A DNA stretch of 20,661 nucleotides from assembly GCA_902812455.1 (NCBI GenBank), contig CADDZH010000097.1:1-20661 (forward strand). Direction: 5' to 3'. This DNA comes from Chloroflexota bacterium. GTDB taxonomy: Bacteria; Chloroflexota; Ktedonobacteria; Ktedonobacterales; Ktedonobacteraceae. Below, one piece after another: positions 1 to 6,543 of the stretch (its first letter is position 1; the number at the start of each line of letters is the position of its first letter). The notes under the pieces were generated by a model. The model did not search any database. It was given only the letters and a program-made list of their open reading frames with translations, and was not told the DNA's origin. A program made the translations under genes and the position numbers.

Positions 1-107
1 CCCCTATCCTGCTTGCGGGTATCATGGCTGTGGATGCTTGTGATCGCCCGTCTGTTCCCCATCGCACCACGTCGCTCCGCTTGATCCTTAAATTTCCTCA
101 CCGGCAC

Positions 108-205
108 GGGGCGCGATCATGAGGATTAATAATGACCATGAACAAAATCATTCGGGTATACCCGTAGGTTCCCGATTGATCGTGGCACCCGATTTATCGC
201 GCCCT
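108..205. repeat. Degenerate GGGGC-type palindromic repeat element in the gene-free left end
   Basis: Bases 109-117 (GGGCGCGAT) and 196-204 (ATCGCGCCC) form a perfect 9-base inverted repeat enclosing about 78 bases. The segment 189-204 matches 20551-20566 at 15 of 16 positions (CCGATTTATCGYGCCC), which ties this copy to the repeat at the right end. The rest of 1-353 contains no credible gene: open frames are short and lack ribosome sites. I see only this repeat and the terminator at 261-300. Confidence 0.5.
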
Positions 206-260
206 CACAATACCCCAATGAATTTGGAAAGGCTCATAATCAGGGTCCCTACGCCTGGCC

Positions 261-300
261 TAGACAAGAGAAAAGGGCAGCGATCATATGATCGCTGCCC
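261..300 (-). terminator. Rho-independent terminator of the first substrate-binding protein gene
   Basis: Bases 275-300 are a perfect 26-base palindrome (13+13), with arms starting GGGCAGCG and ending CGCTGCCC. Read on the minus strand the hairpin is followed at once by TTTTCTCTTG (274 downwards). It lies 54 bases past the stop of the minus-strand gene ending at 354. A perfect GC-capped stem plus U-run fits an intrinsic terminator. The central symmetry could also allow protein binding, but placement favours termination. Confidence 0.7.
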
Positions 301-353
301 TGATTGCTCACCATTGCCGCTCGCAGGTCTGCTTATGTAAGCGGGAGCAGGCT

Positions 354-2069
354 TTAGTGAGCGGAGATGTAGATGTTGGCCCAGTCGTTAGGTGGAGTGA
401 GTCCATAAGCATTGAGGACCAATCCCTGAACGTAGGGCTTGAGGACAATGGTTTCGATACCCTGGTAGATGGGCAGCCAGGCCACATCGTTGACCAGTTG
501 CTGCTCGGCCTTGTTATAGGCCGCGTAGCGAGCCGCGCCGGGGGGCATTGTATCGGCAGCCGCCAGCTCCTGCTGTACTTGCTGCTGCGTTGCTGCATCG
601 GCGCTATGGTTCTGCCCATAGTTCATGCCGTTCTGCGCGCAGCCATTGCAGAACTGCAGGCTGGTCCAGTCTTGTGGATCGGGATAGTCGGCAATCCAGC
701 CAATAGCCCACATCTTCAACGGGTTGTTGGCGCCAGCGGAAGTCTCGTCAACTTCCTTATTGAAATCGGTGGGGGCCGGCTTGACGCTGATACCCAGCAC
801 GCTCTGCCACATCTGGGTCACGACGGCTATCTCGTTATCCTCGTCGGGTATGCCGCTGGGATACACGATGCTGATGGCCGGGATCTGCGAGACGCTGGTG
901 TAGCCTTCAGCCGCCATGCCCTGCTGGAGCAATTGTTTGGCTTTCGTAGTGTCTCCACTGGTGCCCTGCACGCCGTCTGGCCCGGTCAGGCTGGGGTCAT
1001 AGCCTGGCATGCCCTGGGGCACAATGTGATTAGTGGGAATCACCGTATTCTTCCAGACCCGGCTGGCAACCAGGTCCTTATTGATGGCCAGCGCAAAAGC
1101 CTGGCGGATCTGGATGTTGTCAAAGGGCTTTTGCAGGTAGTTCATGGCGTAGTACCAGATGTTCAACGTCGGTTCCTGGCGGAACTGGTTATTCGGCAGA
1201 GCCTTGGCCTGGGCAATGTTTGCTGTGGGCACAGCCGCTGTATCGACCTGGTTGACCTGGTAGGCGCGGTAAGCAGTATCGGTTTGCTTGTAGAAGGGGA
1301 AGATGACCTTCTGCAACTGTGGCTTGGGCCCATAGTAGTACGGGTTGGGCACAAAGACGATCTCTTTGCCGTGGATGTACTGGGAGACCTTGAAGGGGCC
1401 ATCGCCGCCACCCTGGGTCAGGTGGTCGGTCCAGGAGGTGCCATACGTTTGAACCAGGCTCTTCTCCACTGGCCAGGAGGTAGGATAGGTCAGCGCATCC
1501 AGGAAGTAGGCTGCCGGTTTTGAGATGATGATCTTGACCGTGCTGGGATCAGGGGCCAGGAGGCTGTCGCCGATCAGGGTCTTGATCTTCCCCGCTCCAA
1601 GCTTATCGGAGTCCTTGATAAGGGCCAGGTAATATGGCCCCACAGACGACTTGGTGGCAGGTTGTAGCGCGCGGTCGATGCTATAGATGACATCGGATGA
1701 GGTGAGTGGCGTGCCATCGCTGAAGTGCAGGTTGGGCCGCAAGGTGAACGTGTAGGTCAGGCCATCAGAAGATACATGCCAGGAACTGGCCATTTGCGGA
1801 ATAACCTGCAATTTATCGTTCAACTGTACCATGCCCGTGAAGACCATATAAATGGCGTAAGCAGAGTTAAGGTCTGAAGCCAGGCCGGGGTCGAACGTAT
1901 TGATATCGGCCACGCCTTCTTCTGGGAACGTGAAGACCTGCTGGGACGCAGGCGCTTTCTGGGCTGAGGAGCTTGGCCCTCCACCGCTTCCGCAGGCGGC
2001 GAAGAGCAGCGTCACCAGAGCTAGAAAGGCCGGTAGCAGCTTCATTGTGAGTTTTCTACTCGGTCGCAT
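354..2069 (-). CDS. Peptide-type ABC transporter substrate-binding lipoprotein (family 5), paralogue A
   Basis: This is a 571-residue extracellular solute-binding protein of family 5 (OppA/DppA type). It should capture peptides or similar solutes outside the membrane for an ABC permease. The N-terminus has a basic start, a hydrophobic segment and a lipobox LFAAC with Cys26, so it is a predicted lipoprotein. The family signature lies at about residues 91-136, with SSDGLTYTF, FSDGTPLTSSDV and DRAL. The length is normal. The start at 2069 is chosen because AAGGAGAG lies 7-8 bases upstream; the internal Met9 has no ribosome site. It is a tandem paralogue of the next gene upstream (2230-3954). No permease or ATPase gene is in the window, so the partner transporter must be elsewhere or left of base 1. 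The substrate cannot be read from sequence. Confidence 0.95.
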   Translation of the reverse strand: MRPSRKLTMKLLPAFLALVTLLFAACGSGGGPSSSAQKAPASQQVFTFPEEGVADINTFDPGLASDLNSAYAIYMVFTGMVQLNDKLQVIPQMASSWHVSSDGLTYTFTLRPNLHFSDGTPLTSSDVIYSIDRALQPATKSSVGPYYLALIKDSDKLGAGKIKTLIGDSLLAPDPSTVKIIISKPAAYFLDALTYPTSWPVEKSLVQTYGTSWTDHLTQGGGDGPFKVSQYIHGKEIVFVPNPYYYGPKPQLQKVIFPFYKQTDTAYRAYQVNQVDTAAVPTANIAQAKALPNNQFRQEPTLNIWYYAMNYLQKPFDNIQIRQAFALAINKDLVASRVWKNTVIPTNHIVPQGMPGYDPSLTGPDGVQGTSGDTTKAKQLLQQGMAAEGYTSVSQIPAISIVYPSGIPDEDNEIAVVTQMWQSVLGISVKPAPTDFNKEVDETSAGANNPLKMWAIGWIADYPDPQDWTSLQFCNGCAQNGMNYGQNHSADAATQQQVQQELAAADTMPPGAARYAAYNKAEQQLVNDVAWLPIYQGIETIVLKPYVQGLVLNAYGLTPPNDWANIYISAH

Positions 2070-2133
2070 GTGAACTCTCTCCTTGTTGGCTGTGTATTAA
2101 GAGACAATGACAATAGACATATGGAACTGGAAG

Positions 2134-2160
2134 CTCTCACCTCTGCTCTAGAGGCGAGAG
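2134..2160 (-). other. Intercistronic RNA hairpin between the two substrate-binding protein genes
   Basis: On the minus strand CTCTC-G-CCTCT and AGAGG-T-GAGAG pair into an 11-pair stem with a 5-base loop. The single non-Watson-Crick position is a G-U on the minus-strand RNA but an A-C mismatch on the plus strand, which suggests the minus transcript is the functional form. There is no U-run after it, so it is not a normal terminator. It could be a transcript-stabilising or processing element. Confidence 0.4.
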
Positions 2161-2180
2161 ACCTTGTTGATCCTGGCACC

Positions 2181-2186
2181 ATTATA
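2181..2186 (-). promoter_or_regulatory. Possible -10 element (TATAAT) for paralogue A
   Basis: The minus strand reads a perfect TATAAT inside the palindrome CATTATAATG (about 112 bases before the start at 2069). No good -35 hexamer is seen at 16-18 bases. Because the motif is palindromic, the plus strand also reads TATAAT, so the call is weak. Confidence 0.25.
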
Positions 2187-2229
2187 ATGTACGCCTGTTG
2201 CCTCCTCGATCTCACATAAGAGAAAGTCG

Positions 2230-3954
2230 TCACTCGTACTGCCCGATGTAAATCTTGCTCCAATCGTTAGGTGGAATGATCCCTTCCGCGTTGTCCACGA
2301 TACCCACAACGGTAGGCTGGCGTAAGAAGATCATCGTCTCTTGTTCGACCGGCATCCACGCCACGTCGTTGACCAGTTGCTGCTCCGCCTGCTGGTATAT
2401 GCTCAAACGTGTGCTTGTGTTGCTATTTGCATCCGCAGACTCTAACTGCTGCTGTAAGAATTGCTGCTGCGCGGCGTCAGTACTCGTATTCTGGCCATAA
2501 TTCATATTGTTATCTGGCACTCCCTGGCCAAACTGCTGGGTCAACCAGTCCTGCGGGTCTGGATACTCAGCCACCCATGATAGCCCCCAGAACTGTAACC
2601 CATTGGGATTATTAGTGGCGAGCGCAACCTGGGAAAGCAGAGTGTTGTAGTCTACAGGATCAGGGGTTACTCTGACTCCCAGGGTTTTTTGCCACATCTG
2701 GATCATCAGTGTGACCTCCAGCTCGGTATTTGGCAGGCCCGTTGCATATGTCAACTGGATTGGCGGCAACTGGGCGACGCTGGACCAGCCCTCTTCTTTT
2801 AATCCTTGTTGCAGCAGTACCTTTGCTTTAGCAGGATTTCCTGCCAGGTTCTGCGTACCATCAGGCCCGGTCAGGTGTGGATTGTAGCCGGGCATGCCTT
2901 GCGGGACAATATGGTTTGTGGGAATGACCGTTCCCTTCCACGCAGTATTTGCCAGTGTTATTTTGTTGATAGCCAGCTCGAAGGCCTGGCGAATGTGGAT
3001 ATTGTCGAAGGGCTTGACCAGGTAGTTCATGGTGTAGTAGTTGATCCACAACTGCGGAACTTGATGGAAGTCGCTGCGCTTCTTATCGGCGGCAAAGAGA
3101 GAGATAGGCACGCCCGTTGTATCGACCTGGCCGAGTTGATAGGCATGGTACGCCCTGCTTGCCTGCTGGTAAAAGGGGAAGATCACTTTTTGCAGTTGCG
3201 GGTGCGGCCCATAGTAGTGAGGATCGGGCACAAAGTCGATTTCCTGCCCATGTATATAGCGAGCAACTTTGAATGGGCCGCTCGTTCCACCCTGCGTAAG
3301 ATGATCGGTGAAGCTTGCTTGATATGTATCGATGAGGCGTTTTTCGACGACAAAAGAGCAGGGATAGGTGAGCATATCCAGGAAGTAGGGAGCTTTCTTT
3401 CTAAGAATAATGACAAGCGTATTGCTATCGGGTGTAAGCAGGCTATCGTTGATCAGGGTGGGGATATAGCCAGCAAGCAATTTGTCGGAGTCTTTAATGA
3501 GGCCAAGATAGATCGGGGCAACGGGCGATTTTGTGGTGGGTTGCAGGGCACGGTCGAGGCTATAGGCAACATCAGCCGAGGTAAGCGGGGTACCATCGCT
3601 AAACTTCAAATGCGAGCGCAAGTGGAACGTGTAGGTCAGGCCATCGGAAGACACGTCCCAGGACTCGGCCATCTGGGGCACGATCTGCAGGCTGTCGTTG
3701 AGCTGTACCAGGCCTGTATACAGCATCTCGATGGCATCCAGCGAAGCCTGGTCACCGGTCATAACCTGAGCGGGATCAAGCGTTGCAAGGTCTGAAATAC
3801 CCACCTGCGGAACTATATACACCTGTTTGCTCGGGGGAGCTTTCACCAGGGTTTTGACTTGCGGCCCACCGCCTATACTGCAAGAAGCAAGCAAAAGGGC
3901 AAGCAGGCAAAGAAATAATGAACATCTACGAAATATCATCATCACCACATCCAT
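2230..3954 (-). CDS. Peptide-type ABC transporter substrate-binding lipoprotein (family 5), paralogue B
   Basis: This 574-residue family 5 extracellular solute-binding protein is closely related along its whole length to the gene at 354-2069 (for example FSDGTPLTSADV, IPTNHIVPQGMPGY, DYNTL/DFNKE, QQLVNDVAW). The N-terminus is hydrophobic, with a lipobox LLASC and Cys25, so it is a predicted lipoprotein. Start choice is uncertain: Met1, Met5 and Met6 are all possible and none has a strong Shine-Dalgarno site. The stop is 160 bases before paralogue A, with no terminator between, so the two may share a transcript. The pair looks like a tandem duplication that has since diverged, probably in ligand preference. 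The permease partners are not in view. Confidence 0.95.
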   Translation of the reverse strand: MDVVMMIFRRCSLFLCLLALLLASCSIGGGPQVKTLVKAPPSKQVYIVPQVGISDLATLDPAQVMTGDQASLDAIEMLYTGLVQLNDSLQIVPQMAESWDVSSDGLTYTFHLRSHLKFSDGTPLTSADVAYSLDRALQPTTKSPVAPIYLGLIKDSDKLLAGYIPTLINDSLLTPDSNTLVIILRKKAPYFLDMLTYPCSFVVEKRLIDTYQASFTDHLTQGGTSGPFKVARYIHGQEIDFVPDPHYYGPHPQLQKVIFPFYQQASRAYHAYQLGQVDTTGVPISLFAADKKRSDFHQVPQLWINYYTMNYLVKPFDNIHIRQAFELAINKITLANTAWKGTVIPTNHIVPQGMPGYNPHLTGPDGTQNLAGNPAKAKVLLQQGLKEEGWSSVAQLPPIQLTYATGLPNTELEVTLMIQMWQKTLGVRVTPDPVDYNTLLSQVALATNNPNGLQFWGLSWVAEYPDPQDWLTQQFGQGVPDNNMNYGQNTSTDAAQQQFLQQQLESADANSNTSTRLSIYQQAEQQLVNDVAWMPVEQETMIFLRQPTVVGIVDNAEGIIPPNDWSKIYIGQYE

Positions 3955-4000
3955 TTATCATCATGCCCACAACGCGCAAGGCAATGGCATGACGTATATC

Positions 4001-4061
4001 GTAGGGGCGAGCGGGGCTGAGCGGATGCCGGGTGCGGCATTTATTGCCTTTATGGTCGCCC
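4001..4061. repeat. GTAGGGGC-family repeat element upstream of paralogue B
   Basis: The element begins GTAGGGGCGA and ends TCGCCC, complementary ends that enclose a second hairpin around 4026-4049 (GCCGGGTGCGGCATTTATTGCC region). It lies in the 180-base gap between 3954 and 4135, about 45 bases upstream of the substrate-binding gene. It shares its GTAGGGGC end with the copies at 9421, 9546 and 20544. Confidence 0.55.
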
Positions 4062-4096
4062 GTCCTGTTTTCTATTCCCTCCTTGCTCGTCCCATC

Positions 4097-4113
4097 CTGT
4101 AAAGCCCTTACAG
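4097..4113. other. Short hairpin after the 4135-5568 gene
   Basis: CTGTAA (4097-4102) and TTACAG (4108-4113) form a perfect 6-base inverted repeat with a 5-base loop, 22 bases beyond the stop of the minus-strand gene at 4135. There is no U-run, so a terminator role is only possible. Confidence 0.25.
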
Positions 4114-4134
4114 CCCCTGCAGCTACGATCGATG

Positions 4135-5568
4135 TCACACATTAGCAACCAGGGCATTGCGCTTGCCAAAAGCGGCAGCTCGCAGGGCCACGTGTACGAA
4201 GCCATCAATATTGGTCTCGTGAAGCGTGCGTGGCCAGGCCATAAATTCCTCCCCTGCCGCCTGCACAATTTGGAGGGTGTGCCCCTGGTCGGCTGCCGCG
4301 TCCGTCTGGGCTGCCGCGAGGCCGATGATGGCGAAGAGCGGGCGAGGCTCATTGCCGAGGCGCAGGTAACGCCGTGCAGTTGAGAATGCGCCGGTCAGGT
4401 CCTGTGCCTTCAACTGCTCGCCGAGCGTCTCGAGTAGGGAAGAAGCGATCAGGCCGCCGCCGATGGGAGTCGCGGGAATAGAGGGCATGGGTGAGGGAGC
4501 TTTTTGCTGCTCTCCCAGGGCTTTTTGCAGCGCATTAATATAGGCTGCGGACGTGAAGAGCATAGGGAGCACCTCGATGTCCTGGGCTTCGGCGAACACC
4601 AGGCGGGTAGCGGCTGCGAAAAGCAGGCCATGCGCCGCCTGCACGAAGCTATCCCGATCTCCATCCCCAACCATCTGCATCAAGTCAGTAGCAGCCAGGG
4701 CAATGACGGAACCCACGCCGCGCGGGGAAGCTCCTCCGTTGATCAAGGCGTCGTATACAGCCTGGCAGATCTGCGTCGTGTCGGCTGCGCTCAGGGTGAG
4801 GCGACGCAGAGGTAGCGCATTCTCATCTTTAGGTGCTGCTAGCCGCGTGCGCAAGCTGGCAAGGCTATGAGCAGGATCATCATTGAACGCCCGCACGGCC
4901 TGAACCCATTCCGGTTCTTCGGCATGCAGTGGGAGATGAGGAGCCAGCCAGTGGATGATATTGGGCATGCGATCTCCCCATTCCACACTATCAAGCAACT
5001 GGAAGCCGCGAACCGCAAACATTTGCGGGTGTCCCGCGTTCTGGAAGGTTGTGGAGATGCCATCAAAAGCCCGTACCTCTGCCGTGCGGTAGTCCGCGCC
5101 TGTCCCATACAGGCCAAAGAGGAGCCGTTCAACGAGCGTTCTATCGTTATTATAGACAGCATCGTGCATGTAGTCGTTGACCGTTTTCCCCTCTGGAAGC
5201 TGGCTTGGGAAAAAAGGCTCAGGATAGGTATCGTGCGCCTGTTGACCCACGCGGATTGCGGGCGCTGCTGCCACAAGCGCTTGCACAAGAAGGGGTAATT
5301 CTCGTTCGTGGCTGGGAGGCTCCTCATCCGTCAATGGCGGCAATCCAAAAAACCAGCGACTTATGGTTGCTGCCGCGTCGAGCGTCAAAATGACATGCCC
5401 ATCGCTATCTCCATGCGCCGCAATCATGCCTGCCCGCCCCAGGAGTTCTGCGGCTGTGGCCCCTTGCTTTAAGAGATCTCGTCCAATGGCAATCATGCGC
5501 TCGGTATCACCTGCAACTGTAGCATCAATCAGCGCAGAGATGTCAACGATCATACCCACTGTTGGCAT
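4135..5568 (-). CDS. Uncharacterised alpha-helical protein with a repeated module
   Basis: This is a 477-residue protein that I do not recognise with certainty. It is soluble, has no signal peptide or membrane segment, and reads as almost entirely helical. Related stretches appear near residues 15-68, 266-322 and 384-443. Each has a helix rich in A/L, then L..G, a second Ala-rich helix and an AA motif; the first and third share D.GH followed by a hydrophobic run and AA (His58, His430). A faint likeness to the helical part of some proteins annotated as Rieske-type is noted, but there is no 2Fe-2S Cys-His motif. A Pro-rich linker sits near 357-367. The start at 5568 is supported by GGGGAG about 11 bases upstream; Met6 is an alternative. 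It follows the 5607-6395 gene by 38 bases, so they are probably one operon. Confidence 0.8.
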   Translation of the reverse strand: MPTVGMIVDISALIDATVAGDTERMIAIGRDLLKQGATAAELLGRAGMIAAHGDSDGHVILTLDAAATISRWFFGLPPLTDEEPPSHERELPLLVQALVAAAPAIRVGQQAHDTYPEPFFPSQLPEGKTVNDYMHDAVYNNDRTLVERLLFGLYGTGADYRTAEVRAFDGISTTFQNAGHPQMFAVRGFQLLDSVEWGDRMPNIIHWLAPHLPLHAEEPEWVQAVRAFNDDPAHSLASLRTRLAAPKDENALPLRRLTLSAADTTQICQAVYDALINGGASPRGVGSVIALAATDLMQMVGDGDRDSFVQAAHGLLFAAATRLVFAEAQDIEVLPMLFTSAAYINALQKALGEQQKAPSPMPSIPATPIGGGLIASSLLETLGEQLKAQDLTGAFSTARRYLRLGNEPRPLFAIIGLAAAQTDAAADQGHTLQIVQAAGEEFMAWPRTLHETNIDGFVHVALRAAAFGKRNALVANV

Positions 5569-5606
5569 ATGTATCTCTACTCCCCATCCGGCTCGCGCGC
5601 CAGATG

Positions 5607-6395
5607 TTACTGTCTTTGATTTTGTAATTCACGAATCGCCCGTTCAATGCGAGGAATATCTGCATATTCCTCGTCAAGCAGCTTAAAGCCTCGCTCTAGA
5701 TACAATTGCGCCAGCTTGCTGCCGCGATCACTTGAGTCTGTTGCGGCCGCTATCAATTCCTGGCTTTTATATTTATCCGCGAGGCGCGCAGCAATCTGCT
5801 GCATTTTCCGCCTGGTTTCCTGCAAAAGCTGGGTATCATGTCCCTCTAAGGCGTATCTTGCCGTCCCTATTAGCTTTCCTAATTCCGCCAGTCGCTCCCG
5901 CTCGGTCATGGTCTGCGCCAGCAGATCCTCTGTGTCCAGGTCGTCCAGTGGCGTCGTTTCTTCCCCAGCGGGCGCGTAACCCTCCTCCTCTGCGTCCCGC
6001 CACTCCAGGAAGTAGGAGAAGTAGAGCCTTCCATATTCCTGGCAGCCTTCTATAACCAACTGCATCCGCTGGCCCTCATCCAGTGGATTAATGGAACCAA
6101 GGTCGCAGAAATCATCGTTGCGCCGCTCGGCCAGTCGCTGTAAGTACTCAAAGCTGCTGGCTTCTTCCAGCATAGGAGGAATGGGTACCACATTCATGCT
6201 ATTGGCTTCTTGTAGCTCTTCAGGAGGCAACTGCGCGGCCAGGAAAGCGGGAAGATACTTTGTCAGCGATAAAGGGATCGGCGGAACAACGCAGTACGTA
6301 CAAAAAACATTACGCGGGTTCTGCGTGCTGCGTGCCACAAGAATGGCGTGTCCTTTTGGTGCGTCTGGATCACCTCGTAAAAACTGTAGATTCAT
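5607..6395 (-). CDS. Uncharacterised protein, probably conserved in Chloroflexota
   Basis: This 262-residue soluble protein has no recognised domain. The first 125 residues look like a mixed alpha/beta fold (FLRGDPDAPKGHAILVAR, VVPPIPLSLTKYLPAFLA), with a possible beta-barrel-like start. An acidic linker follows at about 135-158 (EEEGYAPAGEETTPLDDLDTED spans it). The last 100 residues are helical and charged, compatible with a coiled coil. The start is placed at ATG 6395, with GGAGG 10 bases upstream; a TTG at 6398 is an alternative with 7-base spacing. It has its own promoter candidate (6507-6535) and leads the two-gene unit with 4135-5568. A link to protein-protein assembly is only a guess from the TPR gene next door. 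Confidence 0.8.
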   Translation of the reverse strand: MNLQFLRGDPDAPKGHAILVARSTQNPRNVFCTYCVVPPIPLSLTKYLPAFLAAQLPPEELQEANSMNVVPIPPMLEEASSFEYLQRLAERRNDDFCDLGSINPLDEGQRMQLVIEGCQEYGRLYFSYFLEWRDAEEEGYAPAGEETTPLDDLDTEDLLAQTMTERERLAELGKLIGTARYALEGHDTQLLQETRRKMQQIAARLADKYKSQELIAAATDSSDRGSKLAQLYLERGFKLLDEEYADIPRIERAIRELQNQRQ

Positions 6396-6429
6396 CAAAA
6401 AGAATCCTCCCGGTAATAGTGAGGATGCA

Positions 6430-6454
6430 GGGCGACCGCAAGAGCCGCCCCTAC
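6430..6454. repeat. GTAGGGGC-family repeat in the leader of the 5607-6395 gene
   Basis: The plus strand reads GGGCGACCGCAAGAGCCGCCCCTAC. Ends GGGCG and CGCCC pair; the copy at 9487-9509 differs at one base in the stem and pairs perfectly. The element lies between the promoter candidate at 6507-6535 and the start at 6395, so it should be transcribed as part of the 5' leader. Confidence 0.6.
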
Positions 6455-6506
6455 CCTCGGCAAAGCCGATTCCAATTGTTGGTAGAACTCCGATAGTCTG
6501 TTCTGT

Positions 6507-6535
6507 ATCATAAGCTGTTTACGTATTTCTGGCAA
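6507..6535 (-). promoter_or_regulatory. Sigma70-type promoter for the 5607/4135 gene pair
   Basis: On the minus strand TTGCCA (6535-6530), a 17-base spacer, then TATGAT (6512-6507). Both hexamers are close to consensus and the spacing is ideal. It lies directly after the TPR gene stop (6544) and about 110 bases before the 6395 start. Confidence 0.55.
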
Positions 6536-6543
6536 GCCATGTA

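Noticed and set aside
1..120. Possible C-terminal end of a gene running in from the left on the plus strand
   Set aside because: Two frames are open (to 84 and to about 120), one with a hydrophobic stretch. They are too short to choose between, and no motif is recognisable.
288..1523. Plus-strand open frame of 411 codons
   Set aside because: It lies antisense to the well-supported substrate-binding lipoprotein gene at 354-2069 and has no recognisable domain or ribosome site. It reflects codon composition.
2806..3795. Plus-strand open frame of 329 codons
   Set aside because: It is antisense to the second substrate-binding protein gene, which has a lipobox and the family signature. The plus frame shows no family features and resembles the shadow frame of the first paralogue.
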